From Cotesia glomerata (taxonomy: Eukaryota; Arthropoda; Insecta; Hymenoptera; Braconidae), in the NCBI RefSeq assembly GCF_020080835.1, contig NC_058161.1, forward strand, positions 15,117,603 to 15,181,602: a DNA stretch of 64,000 nt. Reading direction: 5' to 3'. The notes beneath the pieces are model-generated. The model was not told the DNA's origin and ran no database searches. It was given only the letters and a program-made list of their open reading frames with translations. The position numbers and the translations under genes were made by a program. This document shows positions 45,292-58,318 of the stretch, one piece after another. The stretch's first letter is position 1; each line of letters opens with the position of its first letter.

Positions 45292-48200
45292 AGAATACTT
45301 CATGTTTAATTATATATAATTTGTTTAGCTAAAAAAAATTTTATTTTGATTTTAAACACTTTTTAATTACAAAAACGACAATTAAACAGAAATTCTCGAA
45401 AAGTAGATAGGTTCGCGCTGTTGAAAAAATTTAGACAACGGTCCATGTTAAACAAAAAAATCAAATAATTTTAAGTTTATTATGGCAATGGCTATATACT
45501 GTAGCACAAATATTTATTTTTATGCAAAAATAATAGAATATCGGTCAAAAAAAAACGAAAAAGAAAAGTGCGTTTTTTCTTTTTTTTTTCGTGATTTTTC
45601 GCTCAAAAACGTACAAAAAATATAAATTTCGCAATAATTCTACGAGGGATATAGCAATAAGTGTACAGAATATACAGATAAAATTTCATAAATATCACTG
45701 AAGTTAAATGACATTAAAAATTTTTTTTTAATTTTTTAGCAATAAAATTATTATGAAAAAAATTTAATAAAAAAAATTGCACATGTGAAAATTAAAAAAA
45801 ATTATTAGTGGAAATTTTTTAAAGCATTTTTTAATTGTAATTGATTTGTTATAAAAATTGACAACTGTGAGTTAACTTCAGTATTTATAAAAGTATAATC
45901 AGATTGTTCCAACTTTTCTAAAACTTTGTCATAATATTTTTGAATATTGTATTTACCCTTGAAAAATGTAAAAAAAAATTTTTAATTTTTCAAGTGCCAA
46001 AGTAGAATAACCCCTTAATGTGAGAAAAAAAATTTTTTTTGATGGAATAGTATGTAATCTAAAATTACCTTGATAGAAAGTGTATAAACCCCACCATAAA
46101 GCACTGTTAGGTACGTAAGCACATAATGAAGCCATATATCCACGATAAAATCCTTTTATACCATCTTTTTGATAAATTGATTTGATTATTTCACTGGTAA
46201 CAAAAGCGCGTGACGATCCAAGGGTTAAATTTAATCCTAGTGGATTCATTGCCATCTACAAAAAATTAATATGAATTAACATGATTTATAAATAAGTAAT
46301 TTATATTAGTTTGATAATAATAAACTATGGTAGATCAATAAGAATCCTAGCAGTAAGAGAAAATCAATCAGTGCAACAATTATTTAGATTTAAGAACCAT
46401 CCATAAAACCAAAGTCGGGTATCTTCTCCAGCTTAACCACAAGTCTGGACACTGCAGCTACTAAAGTATTGAAAGCATTGGTTGAGATCGAAAGATCTGA
46501 TACTAATAGTCTAAGTCACGTTAGAAATCAAAGATACCGAATAGATTTTGTTGACTGTCCGGTAGAAAGTCGGTTGGATTCTGCAACATCAGGAGTGCCA
46601 TAAGAAAATCAACGATGCTACTGATGCCTTAGCTATAGGCACGGATTCAAGAATTGTGGTGAGACTGACCCTAGCTGTGTTTCAAATGTAGCTGACTGCG
46701 ATAAGGACTCCTTATGCTTGCTCTGTCCTACTTTGAAAGAAGATAACATCAGCACAAACCACGTCCCTGGCATCGAACTATGTACTGTATTTCAATAAGA
46801 GTAGCCTGCATTGATAAGACATGACGACGAAAATTTTGCAAGGTAACCTCAGATAGAGCTGGACCGCGCTAGAAGTCATGTATTATATTAACACATTTAT
46901 AAGACAGAAAATCGATACATGTACAATATCTGCCACAATTCTCTGACCAAAAGATATTTCTGAATAAAACACAAACTTATCGATTTCAAGGATTTATTCA
47001 GAATGTAAGTGCCCATTAGCAGACCTAATTCGTAGATATATTTTATGTAAAAAAGATAATGATCGTAAGGAACTACTATTTGCTATATATTTTACAATAT
47101 TTTTTTTTTTTTATTTATTATTATTTAGAGTCGGTTTTTACTGCTGTGGTCATATCGCCGACTTTTAACTGTTGGGAGTGGTACGTTGGGTCTTTTTGGG
47201 TTGTGTAAATCTTAACCTACGCGGCAAGGGCCGAATATCAATCAAGTTGGTTTCTAAGACCAGCTTGGGATTCGAACCCACGCCTGGCCGGTAAGTTAGT
47301 CCGAGTTCTCTATAGGCCATGCGCCTTAGACGACTCGGCTAACGTCACCGGTTTTTAACAATATTAAAGCAAAAAATTTCTCAAAATATACGATTTGTTG
47401 GAAATTTTTCGAGATGTAGTATAAACTAATAAAATAATTAGGTAAAAAGATATTCATTTTCAAAGTTAAATATACTTTTGGCTTTAAAAATAGAATTTTC
47501 AACTTAAAACCCTGCAAAAGAGCTAAAATATTCCTTTCCATGCCGAAAATAAATTATTGTAATTATAAAGCAATCGGATGAATTTTCAGTTCGTAAGGTC
47601 AGTTGATAAACTGTTGATTTGAGCGAAATTTAACAAAACAAGAATTGTAATTTTTTTCAAGCTTTCCACTTTATTTATAGACATAAAAAATGTCAAACCA
47701 ATAGTTTCAAAGAAAGAAATTTTTTAATTTGTATTTTCTTTGTCCACTTATAATTTATAAATTGAGAGCGACTTTAGATTTTTTCTAAAATCTAATATTA
47801 TCCAATTAAGTATTGAGATTGTTTAAATTCAAGGTGTATGAATTGTAACAATGCAACGGCAACATAAAAGAAATTGGTGGAATAAAAGTCACAACGCCTT
47901 TGATTTTCAAGCAGCTCTGTAATATCCGAATGTGGGTCAGGTAACTTTAAACTAAAAGAATGACAAAAATCAACTCTACTACTACTTCAGAACTGCCAGA
48001 AGTCAATAAAAAGTGACAAATCAAACAGTAGATGACGTTTTGGAGTAAACATATATAAAGTAAGAAGTAAGTACCTATGATATTCCAAGTTATTATATCA
48101 ATTTTCATCAAAATTCAACAAGAATTCGTCAATCAATCGAACAAAAATAAAAAAAAAATATCATTCAAATATTTGCTATGATTCAATCACACTGAAAAAT

Positions 48201-50303
48201 TATCAGGCTTAATAACCACTTGGTAGCAAACTGAAATCTATTTGTTGACGCAGTTTGGTGGCAGAATGATTGCAAAAGTTGGAACGCAACATTTGCGCTT
48301 AGTCTAGTCGAGAAGTTGATTTCTTGCGAAAAATATTTCCAAGTCTCCTAAAAATATAGTTGATGGCCTAAACGATCCGGAATGGCGTCTAGAAAAAGGA
48401 GTTTTTGGATTTTTTGAGAAAAAGAAAATTACAATTGTTATTAATAAAAAAACCCGTTAAAAAAATTAGCCGTCCAGCTTTTTGGCAAAATCTCAAAAAG
48501 TATAAATGATAGCTCAAATATTGAAAAAGATTCTGGAAGAGCAGAAAATTTTAGTAAAAAAGTTCTTGACTCCCGAAAATGTAGCTCCAATGTTTATAAT
48601 TTTAATTAAGCGTTGAAAATCGGCTCTTGCGCGGCAGTTTTGACATGCGCGCGCCGCCACTCTAGTGAGCGTAGTTTTTTAATAATTTTTTTATGCAATT
48701 AAATATTAATTAAAAAATTAAAAAAAATTCTGGTGTCAAAAACGGATCATCTGAAAATAAAAACCCAAATTGCCTTTTAATCAGTAAGGATGTAGTTATC
48801 GTCGCACGTACGGAATTTTGAAAATTTTTATTTTTAAAAAAGTGGCGACTGATTGAAAAGTTTCTCACTATTCTTACTATTTTTTTTTTGTTTTAACCCG
48901 GCTAAAAAAATCTTTAAAATAAAAATTTTTCAAATTCCGTACGTGCGACGATAACTACATCCTTACTGAGTAAAAAGCAATTTGAGTTTTTATTTTCAGA
49001 TGATCTGTTTTTGAGTTATGGAACCGACCGTGGAGGGAGAAAATTTTCTCCAGTGCTCGATGATATTGTTAATAACTTTGTAATAATTAAATATTTTTTA
49101 ATAAAAATTTGGTTTAATAATCTTTAATGTGCCCTTAATACAATAAAAAAAAAAAAAAAAAAAAACCCGATTCTCAAATTCCTTTATTTTCGCTGTCAAA
49201 AAAATTTCCGAAAATCACCTCTTTTTTTCGATCGTCACAGTGGTGTTTCCCCTTAAAACTTGTATTGATCTCAAGACTAATTCATATTTGTGTCAAAATA
49301 TGAATTTCAATCTAAAATTCAGATTTTTATTTATTTTGATCAGAATTTTTTTTTTGCACGGGAGATTGGCGTTAATCTAACACCATCATTTGAAAAGTCT
49401 GAATCTGCAGTCAACTAGACTTCCGATTGACACCAATCATTGGATAAAAATTTCTGCACTGCAATTTTGGTTATTGAAAAATTGAACATTACAACGGTCT
49501 AATTAGCAATTAGCCTAACTCCTTATTTTTCAGAGGGTGATTTTTTAACATTTTGATTTAGCAATAGTCTAATTATAAATTATTTGAATGATCCAAACCA
49601 AAATATTATACCTCTATTAGATATTAAATTGTTTTTTGAAGTGATAATAAATTTTGAAATAATTGTTTTTTCGTACAAATGAAAGATTCTCTAAAATGGA
49701 GTTAGACAATTTGCTAATTAGAACGTCGATTAGATAAAAATGAGAACTTTTACCTTATCGACTGCAAATTTTCCGCGTTTATTGGTAAATCCAAGTACCA
49801 TAAGATGCTGACTTAATACATCAAAAGGCACAACAATAGTTTGTGCAACAGTACTTGCCGCACCTCCACCAATTAATGCTTTTATTCTTGAATCTAGACC
49901 CGCTGTAAGTGGATCTTGATTTAGAATATGCCTTACACCCTCGTACGTTGACACGTAGAATACCCCTGATACTATTTGGATTGAACTTATCCAGAAGCCT
50001 CGATACAAACCAGCTAGTCCTTCCATTCGATAAATTTTTTGATAGGCGTCTATCATACCTACATGATCAATTGTCTCATTATTAATAATTGTAACTACTT
50101 CTTTTATGAAAACTAAATAAATATATACCTGTATACATATGATTTCTTCGTTGAATTTGTAACCGTGTTTTTATGACAGTCAATGGATAAAGGCAGCATC
50201 GTATTGAGAAAGATGACAGCATACTCAGGGGAAAAAATTTCGTTTTGTCCATCATGTCCCACTCGATTGTTTTTATAAACGGTGGCGCTTCTATTGCAGA
50301 CAT
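44748..50303 (-). CDS. SLC25A44: Mitochondrial carrier, SLC25A44 type, four exons
   Basis: Inner-membrane carrier; vertebrate SLC25A44 imports branched-chain amino acids into mitochondria. Proposed coding exons on minus are 50303-50129, 50058-49754, 46255-46069 and 45067-44748, giving 328 residues. Phases agree (1, 0, 1), with GT/AG at all junctions. The N terminus 'IEWDMMDKTKF' is the SLC25A44 hallmark. The three carrier signatures are PLTVIKTRLQ, PFDVLSQHL and PLDIVRARLQ, each with the family's following glycine/aromatic segment (GLAGLYRGF, GIKGFYRGY, GFKMFSKGL). 'YVPNSALWWGLYTFY' in repeat 3 also matches the subfamily. The first signature has Thr at the acidic position, as in the subfamily. 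The C terminus ends in KW. Introns are 70, 3,498 and 1,001 bp. Start is the first ATG of exon 1; no upstream coding exon was seen. Confidence 0.85.
47262..47346 (-). repeat. tRNA-Leu-like SINE head or pseudogene
   Basis: On minus it has the A box TAGCCGAGTCGTCTAAGGCGC, almost identical to that of tRNA-Leu. A long variable-arm region and a GGGTTCGAATCCCAAG B box follow. The T stem is intact, but the anticodon arm is not convincing. The same 3' part (ttcgaatcccaagctggtct) recurs at about 57705-57730 in plus orientation, which favours a mobile SINE. Confidence 0.5.
48738..49014. repeat. Foldback of about 277 bp
   Basis: 'acggatcatctgaaaata' and 'gtagttatcgtcgcacgtac' on the left are mirrored by 'gtacgtgcgacgataactac' and 'tattttcagatgatctg' on the right, around a loop near 48880. 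Confidence 0.7.
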
Positions 50304-53187
50304 CTTCGAAATTTTTTCGACTATATTGTTTCGATTGTTGATTCTTGTACAATTCTAATTTAATATTTGTCAGAAATTTTGGTGTTAATGAAGTCCTATT
50401 ATTTTCGTTGAGCAAATACGAAGCTTCACAAAGCCTAAACCGGCACATTTCACAATTTATTGTCGTTGGGCATTACTACCCTCCTGTCAAGTGTTGAAGC
50501 CTAAAAAAGTATGTTATTTAGAGTATTAATAAAAAATTCCGATGATTGTTAGGAAATTGGGACCACTCTATTTTTGGGCAAAATTGAAAGATAGGCATTT
50601 TTTTTTATTTATTCTTTTTTCGTGGCATTCATGATAAAAATCACTAAAATAGTAAAAAAAATTTTTTTTAATGATACTGAAATCAGCAGACATCTTAAAA
50701 ATTCTTTTTAAGGATATATTAATACTAAGAAAATTAATAATAATAATTTAACTACTGTCAATATTTTGCTATGTAAGGAAATGTAACATGAGTCGATTTA
50801 TGTAATTAATATTCTGATTTATATCTTGATCTATTTCTTCAAAATATTTATACCCTAATGAATTATCTGTTTGTATTAAATAAGGGCTAGTGCCTACTAC
50901 TATTATTTCATGTATAACTTTTTCCTTGTTCTTCTTGTTAAATTTACAATTACGATATAAATTAAATATTCATCCCTTATGAGTACTTTAATGAAATTAC
51001 CATCTATATGTTTGCCATTCGGCTAATGCCTTGGTATCAAATTAATTAAAATAAATAAATAAATAAATTTTCATAAGTTACATCAATAATTTTTTAGAAT
51101 TTTTACGTATGAAATTGTTTGTCAACTTTATCTATCATAATTTATTCGTGAAAAAATATAAAAATTATGATGCCTGTTAATTTTAGTATCATATTTTTGG
51201 AGTATAAAATTTATCCAAATAATTATAATGGTTTCTACTAATTTTTTTTTGTATTCTAAATGTGAAAGTAAACAATTATAAAATAATAATAATTATTATT
51301 ATTCAAATGTTTTTTTGCTTTATTTTTAATGAAATTTAATTTAGCCGAGACTTGACAATTTTTTATTTTTTTTTTTTTTTAATAAACTAAGTCTAGAAAA
51401 TTATTTTTAAAAAATTTCATTTATAATTTTTTAAAGCTTCTAATGATTGATTTTTTAAAATAAATTTTCCTTGTTATAAATTATTTGTTACAAAAATTCT
51501 CAAATGTCTCTCAATTTTAGTCTCATAAGTTTTATAATTTTTACAAAAATATATCCCTTAAAATTTGGAATTAAAAAAATTTATTTTTCAAATTATTCTT
51601 GATGAACTTTAAGAAAAAAAAAAATAAAAGAATTGCCAGAAATAAAGTAGTCCCAAGATTTAAAAAATTACCAAAACATGTCAATAACACACATCTTATA
51701 CTTTAAAAATCATCTAAAACTATGTTACGAGTTAAAAGAATTAAATTTGAAGTATATTTCCACAAAAGATTATTATTTTATATTATTATTAACAAAAGTT
51801 GTTTGGATTTTTCTTCAAAACATTGATTAACTTATAAATACTTTCCTAAAATAAAATAATTAATATTTCAAGTAGATTAAATGAGGTTAACTTACAATGA
51901 TGTAATCGAGTGACTGATTGAAGCAGACAACAGATGATAAAACTTTTTAAGTTTTCATAAATAATTTTATTATTTAAAACAACTTATAAAATGTTTTATG
52001 AAGTTCTAGATTATTGACAACAGCCGCTTCTTAATTGTATTATGATGGAATGAAAATGGGTTTTTATGCCGCACCTAATAAATAAAAAATTAATTTATTT
52101 AATTCATTAACGAAATGAGTATCGAACAATAAAATCATAGCAGTTTTAATAATAGTGGATGTTTGTAATTCTTCAACACTAAACTTATGAAATCGAATTG
52201 CAAAATACAATTGGAGTGCAAAACAATTATCTAAGTGCTTTGATTTATTTTCGAAGCTCAATTGTATTAAATAAACACTATAATTTTACAACATAAAGTA
52301 AATCATTGTACACATTTTCAATAATATGTATCTGTAATTTTTTGTAAATTAATTGATCAATAATGAAATAACACTTATTTTTTCTTATCACTTTATTGTA
52401 TTGGCTATGTATATGTATATATATATTTATACCTAATCTATATTTATTATTATGCCGAATTTTAATTTGTAAGATGAAAGTTGTGACTTGTGACAGATAA
52501 TCAGCGCTGTAACGACGGCGTTTTTAAAGCGCCATGTAGTGTGAGAAAGAAAAAACATTCTGCGCGGTAAAAACTTTTTGAATTTAAGTGTAAGCTTGTT
52601 AATTAATGAAAATTCAGTTAGTCAACATCTAAAAATTTATAGAATTTTTTTTATTAAAAAAATTATTATAAAATAATTAAAAAAAATTTTCATTTATAAA
52701 AAACTTGAAAAACTACACGTGCAATTTTAAAAAAATATTATTTATTTCTAATTTAATAGGGCTCTATTTTTTAATCAGTTAAGCCGGTTAAAAAAGTTAA
52801 CCAGGCTAAAAATTAGCTAACCACTCGGCTAAGCCGGTAACACGATATAAAACTTGAATAATTATGACGTGATAGTTAAATTGTGGATTTTAAATTAGAT
52901 AGAATTTAACGCTATGGATTTTTATTTTGATTTATCGTATAATATTTAACACAAAAAATTGAAACTAATATTAAATTAAGTTTTCTATTAATATATTTAC
53001 AATTTCAATTAATTTCCTCTAAAAGGTCACGATTTTGATATAAAAATATTAATAAATTGGTATTTTCCGGTAATAGAAACTCTTTTTAGCAGAAATAACA
53101 TTTCCTGCTGTCAAAAATACTTCGATTTCATAGTCAGCGTTCCAATAGTCTCGTATGGCAGCAACCATATAAAGTGCATTATCATGC
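50304..53187. other. AT-rich intergenic upstream of the carrier gene
   Basis: Long low-complexity AT stretches. 52790-52850 repeats 'aagccggtt' and 'ttaacc' words. The start region of the carrier transcript presumably lies near 50304-50500, but no promoter motif is distinctive. No gene is supported. Confidence 0.45.
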
Positions 53188-53345
53188 ACTGTAAAAAATT
53201 TCGGTGTAAAGTTGGACCCAGGGACTTTTACACCGTGTAAGTGTGAAATGTCAGTGTAAAATTTCTTCCGTGTAAAATTTCTACTCGTGTAAATTTAACA
53301 CGGTGTAATTTACTGTTTTACACTATTCCGTGTTACTATTTATAA
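53188..53345. mobile_element. GTGTAAA-rich MITE remnant
   Basis: 'cactgtaaaaaatttcggtg' followed by repeated 'gtgtaaa' and 'tttacac' words. Similar blocks occur at 8215-8345 and 15404-15560. Confidence 0.35.
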
Positions 53346-53689
53346 CTTTGAAAATTTAATAACTATTACTAGCAACCTTGCAGTCTGTATGTGATTGCCG
53401 TGACTTGTAAATTATAAATAAATAAAATTTTGCTTTCTTGAATAATGACTTTTGTAAAATTATATTGTACTTTTTTAACTATTGACGTTTTTAAAGATAT
53501 AAGCTCATCTCGATGTTACACTCACCAAGACCTTTCATTTGAGTACCCACATTAATTTTTCATATATTGATATATATTATATAAATGTATATATGAAAAA
53601 TATATCAAAATGCATGTGGGTACTCAAATGAACGGTCTTGACGAGTGTAACATCGGAATGAGCCTTTAACGAGTGTAACATCGCCCTTA

Positions 53690-54013
53690 ACCTTGAAAAA
53701 CCACGTCGATCACCGTTAATCCAGTCAAAATCGGTTGATTCGTTCGAGAGATATCGTGAACGAAAAAAAACCGAAAAAAGTGTTTTTTTCACATAACTTC
53801 GACATTTCTTTTCGGATCGTTTTTGATGATATAGAATCATTTTTAGAGCTCAAGAAACCGCGTCGATCGCCGCCATGAACGTAAAAATCAATCAATTTTG
53901 GAATTACTCCGAGTTTCTTAGTTTTATCAATTCAAACCTAAAGATTCTTCATAAGTGCAATTTCAAGCGTTTAGGTATGGAATTGGCGGGAAGTTGCAGG
54001 GATGGCCTTTAGG
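53690..54013 (-). repeat. Family A repeat, head half (copy 7)
   Basis: Reverse-orientation internal units and head (gcgggaagttgcagggatgg then cctttaggcc). It stops abruptly where the MULE-like element begins at 54018, so it is probably the insertion target. Confidence 0.65.
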
Positions 54014-54417
54014 CCCTATTATTTTTTCTGTGTCCTGCTTGATTTTTAGTTCATCTCATGATGTATTTTTATCGATTATGGTACTAAATAAAAAAAAAAA
54101 ATGCATGGAATTTTAATTCGAATTGTAAAAGGTCGCTCGGAAAAATCTAAACTAATGCACTAATAAATTGAAAAAAATTATGAGCAACCTTTCAAAATTT
54201 TAATTTTGAACTGAAATTTTCAGAAACTAATTTTTTTTTAGTCTATAAAATTATACCGTGACGAGAAAAAAATTAAAAAAAAAAAAAGTTCGATTTTTGA
54301 CGATTTTTGAAATTTTCAAAAATTTGGAGTGGCCTCTTAAAAATTTTTTTTTAAGCTGTCTTTTAGAGAGGGCTCTTAAAACATCAAAAACTAACATTTT
54401 TTCACTCGAGACTCAAA

Positions 54418-54849
54418 AAAAAAATTAGAAAAATAGTTGACCCTGAAGGCCATCCCTGCAATTTCCCGCTAATTCCATACCTAGGTGCTTAAAATTGCAC
54501 TTATGACGTTTTCGAGCTCAAAAATACAATTTATGTGTTATTTTGAGTTCTCCGAGCTCAAAGAGATAGCTTTGCTATGCTTTTGAGCTCTTCGAGCTCA
54601 AAAGTCTTATCAAAATTCGATGAAACACGATTTTTCCAATTTTCAAACTGCTGTAACTTTTTAATAAATTAACCGATTTTCACGTGGTAGGCGGCGATCG
54701 ATGTGGTTTTGAGCTCTATAAATGATTCTGAACAAAAAAATTGATCTGATGAAAAATTTCGGAGTTATTACAAAAAAATACTTTTTTCGATTTTTTTCGA
54801 CAACGATATCTCACGAACGCATCAACCGATTCTGACGCTCTATGTGTTG
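54418..54849 (+). repeat. Family A repeat, head half (copy 8a)
   Basis: Head, GAGCTC palindromes (54570-54603) and the first internal units, in plus orientation. It adjoins the left TIR and joins copy 8b head-out at about 54850. Confidence 0.65.
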
Positions 54850-55158
54850 CAAAAAAAATTGCGTCGAATGCCGCCAACCGCGTAAAAATCGGTTGATTCA
54901 TTCAAAAGTTATTGCGGTTTGAAAATTCAAAAAATATTGTTCTATGAAACTTCTATCAGACTTTTGAGCTCGAAGAGCTCAAAAGCATATAAAAGCTATC
55001 TCTTTAAGCATGGAGAGATCAAAATAACATATAAATTGTAATTTTGAGCTCAGAGAGCTCAAAAACATCATTAGTACAGTTTTAAGCACTTAGATATGGA
55101 ATTAGCAGGAAGTTGCAAGGATGATCTTTTAGGGTCTACCGTTTTTCTAATTTTTTTT
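54850..55158 (-). repeat. Family A repeat, head half (copy 8b)
   Basis: Reverse-orientation half that, with 8a, makes an inverted pair. It ends 'agcaggaagttgcaaggatg' and 'gggtctaccgtttttctaat'. Confidence 0.65.
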
Positions 55159-55159
55159 A

Positions 55160-56500
55160 TTTAGTTCTTTAGAAATCTTAAAAAATCTATTTTGTTTTTT
55201 CCTGAGATTTTCAGGGCCTCTTTTCCATAATATTTCAGCAAAAGGGTAATCCTGAATTTCTCCAAGCTTCAGCTTATTCTTCGTCTTTAATTTCGGTAGC
55301 TTCAGCTTTTTATTTCCTTTGTCAGTAGCTTCTGTTTTAGACCTACCCGTTTTCTGTCGTTCAGTCAAAATAGGTATATTTCTTTTGACCAATCAATCAG
55401 TCTATCAGGTAGAGCCGCTACTTGTTCTTAAATAAATTCAGTTATTTCTACGTTTTTTCTGTTATTGAATAACGCTTTCATTATTTTATGCCAATTTTCA
55501 ATACTGGCATTCGAATCTCGAAGAATGTTGAATTTTTGAATAACACCTACGAATCACAATGGGAAGTACGCTAGCCACGTCACTAAAATATAATTAATTA
55601 TCTCAGGGCAGTAAAATTTTTTTCGCTCTGGTTTTTGGTTTGTTGGGCTTTTTCTGAAGTGACCTTTATTTCTTCATCTGCATCATCTTCCTCATCGGAC
55701 GAAGAACATAAAGTATCCGACAAAAAGTCATTGTCACTCTCGCTGTCGTGTCTTATATGTAATTTCTACGATCCTCCGAATCGTTGACGGCTTTATTATC
55801 TGTTTTCGAAGCATTTGTTTTTTTTTCTTTATTTTTTGGAGGTATGTACTCTTTTATATTATATTTTTCAATTGTTTTAGTGTAAACGATTTTAAAATGT
55901 CTATAATGAAACGAATTCTGGTAGTTTGAAGTCGACCAAGGCATTTTTTCAATTGCTTCTTCTTCTTCTTTTGTTAGCAATGTTTTATCAATATTAATAC
56001 TTTGAAATTAAATTTTTCTGCAATAATGTCTTTTCGTTCTTTATCATCAAGTTTACCCATAAAGACTCTGATCATTACTTCGAAAACGTGTTCGGCTGCT
56101 TGAACTGTTGTACAATGGATAAGATTCGACACTGTTTCCATAGCAACATCTAGTTCGTCTTTTTGTATTTTCAACGATTTAAAATGTCTTCGTCCAGTAT
56201 TCAACATATGAGATGAACAAATGTGAATAACTGTCATTCTCGATAATTTCTCAATGTCCTTGCAAGCTTTATTCATATAAACTGTTAAATTACATTCATT
56301 TAGTGCTTTGCAACAGTATTGCAAAAGTGCTAAGCTAAAATCAGTTTCGATTTTATCGATTAATGGTACTCTATGTGGGTCAAGCGATTGAAGACCGTAC
56401 ACAACATGATTCAAGAAATCTGTGATCGTCAGTATATTATGTCGTGAGCTCACAAATTCGGCTACTGGGAACGGATCTATACGTTTTGTTCTTCATTTTC
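55160..56500 (-). pseudogene. MULE-like transposase, broken
   Basis: A minus-strand coding remnant of a DDE transposase. The longest open part (56453-55974, open upstream to about 56485) includes 'VAEFVSSRHN', then 'IETDFSLALLQ' (candidate second catalytic Asp), then 'IHICSSHML' with the C-x2-H pair typical of Mutator-like transposases. The frame then shifts near 55980 into a Lys/Glu-rich segment. A further frame around 55430-55600 holds 'ASIENWHKIMK', resembling the region of the third catalytic residue (Glu), and 'VEITEFI'. The N-terminal part with the first Asp is not seen; family A copy 9 begins just beyond. Frameshifts and missing N terminus make it inactive. Confidence 0.6.
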
Positions 56501-56549
56501 CGGCAGAAGAAAAGTATAGTAATATACTTTCGATGAATTCTCGTGTAAT

Positions 56550-57265
56550 TTTTAACTTCCCGCTAAGAAAATTGAAAATTTTTAAAAATTGGGAAGTTAT
56601 CGGTTTCACCTCGTTTTTCGAAATTCGAGTTTTCAACGGATGTTGACGTTTTGGGATCTTAGGAAGCTTCCCCGAATGCTTCCGCCATGATGTCCGTATG
56701 TCCGTATGTTGTAAGTATGTATGTGTGTGTGTGTGTGTGTATGTAAACCTCTCGTAACTTTTGAACGGCTTGACCGATTTCATCGCGGTTGGTGTCATTC
56801 GAAAGGGCTTCGCTAAGCTTAGATTTCCTGTAAGTTAGAACCGATTTGGACCAGCAGATTTCGAGAAATTGCGAAAAAAGTGACAAAAAAAATTGTTTTT
56901 TTTTTTTTTCATTTTTTTTAAATATCTCCGAATTGGCTGAACCGATCAACTTCAAAAACTAATCACCTCTGAACCGTAAAATCCCGAATCGATCGCCACA
57001 TAGAGCGTCAGAATCGGTTGATGCGTTCGTGAGATATCGTTGTCGAAAAAAATCGAAAAAAGTGTTTTTTTGTAATAACTCCGAAATTTTTCATCAGATC
57101 AATTTTTTTGTTTGAAATGATTTATAGAGCTCAAAAAACCACATCGATCGCCGCCTACTACGTGAAAATCGGTTGATTTACTGAAAAGTTACAGCAGTTT
57201 GAAAATTAACGGGAAGTTGCAGGGATGGCCTTCAGGGTCAACCATTTTTCTAATTTTTTTTTTTT
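56550..57265 (-). repeat. Family A repeat, full copy 9
   Basis: Tail (aacttcccgctaagaaaatt) at 56552, GT tract (56721-56740) corresponding to the AC tract, internal units, then head (acgggaagttgcagggatgg, gggtcaaccatttttctaat). The GAGCTC hairpin part is missing: the sequence jumps from 'cagtttgaaaatt' to the head at about 57208. Confidence 0.7.
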
Positions 57266-57694
57266 GAGTCTCGAGTGAAAAAATGTTAGTTTTTGATGTT
57301 TTGAGAGCCCTCTCCAAAAGACAGCTTAAAAAAAAATTTTTAAGAGGTCACTCCAAATTTTTAAAAATTTCAAAAATCGTCAAAAATCGAACTTTTTTTT
57401 TTATTAATTTTTTTCTCATCACGGTATAATTTTATAAACTAAAAAAAAATTAGTTTCTGAAAATTTCAGTTCAAAATTAAAATTTTGAAAGGTTGCTCAT
57501 AATTTTTTTCGATTTATTAGTGCATTAGTTTAGATTTTTCCGAGCGACCTTTACAATTCGAATTAAAATTCCATGCATTTTTTTTTTTTTATTTAGTACC
57601 ATAATCGATAAAAATACATCATGAAATGAACTAAAAATCAAGCACAACACAGAAAAAATAATTTTTTTTAATTTAATAATTTTATTTAATAAAC

Positions 57695-57732
57695 TTCCAA
57701 GCGTAGATTCGAATCCCAAGCTGGTCTTAGAT
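57695..57732 (+). repeat. SINE 3' fragment
   Basis: 'gattcgaatcccaagctggt' matches the B box and 3' part of the tRNA-Leu-like copy at 47262-47346. Confidence 0.4.
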
Positions 57733-58318
57733 TTTTTTTTAAACTGTATCGATTTTGACGGTGTGAAATCATTTTTGTTAACTTACAAATTTTCAATTTT
57801 AGCATTTACTAATGAATCTTCGTGAAAAAATAAATATTTGCTGTTCAAAATAACTTTACTTTATAATTAATATCTATAAATTAACGATTATTATTTAAAA
57901 TTTATCAATCAAAGACGTAAATTATAAACATCAATCTTCAAATGGATAATGGATTTGAGTTAAAATGTGTCATCCAACAATACTATTATAACCCTACCTA
58001 CTTTAAACACTATCTATTTTAAGCCAGGTTACGCAGTCTCGGCCCAAGCTTGGGTAATCATTAGAATGGCCAACATTGCGTACCCAGTACCCAGTACCCA
58101 GTCTTGACTTAAGTATGGACCCGTGTTTCAACTCTGGCAGCTCTTGAATGGAAGTGTTTTGCTGAATACAAACTAGAATTTTGAACTTAAAAGCGTATAA
58201 TAATTCAATCTTAAGGCTTAGAGATCTATAAAAATAGCTGCCAAACCACGTCGTAATTGTTGAAATTTGGAACGCCTTACATTTGAAATTAGCGGAAACT
58301 TGCAGGGATGGCCTGTAC

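Larger units (their letters stand above)
46256..49753 (-). other. Intron 2 of the SLC25A44-type gene
   Basis: A 3.5-kb intron with an unassigned, less AT-rich segment (about 46380-46960), a tRNA-Leu-like SINE (47262-47346) and a foldback (48738-49014). No extra exon is needed to make the carrier complete. Confidence 0.5.
54018..57662 (-). mobile_element. MULE-like transposon with about 400-bp TIRs
   Basis: The left arm 54018-54418 and right arm about 57262-57662 are near-identical inverted copies (tips ATTATTTTTTCTGTG and CACAGAAAAAATAAT). Between them lie a broken MULE-type transposase on minus and three family A pieces (54418-54849, 54850-55158, 56550-57265). Long TIRs plus this transposase class suit the Mutator-like superfamily. 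A 8-10 bp target duplication was not found. Confidence 0.7.

Noticed and set aside
55753..56453. A working transposase from two adjacent frames
   Set aside because: The frames are offset with a stop at the junction, the N-terminal catalytic part is missing, and further breaks occur downstream.
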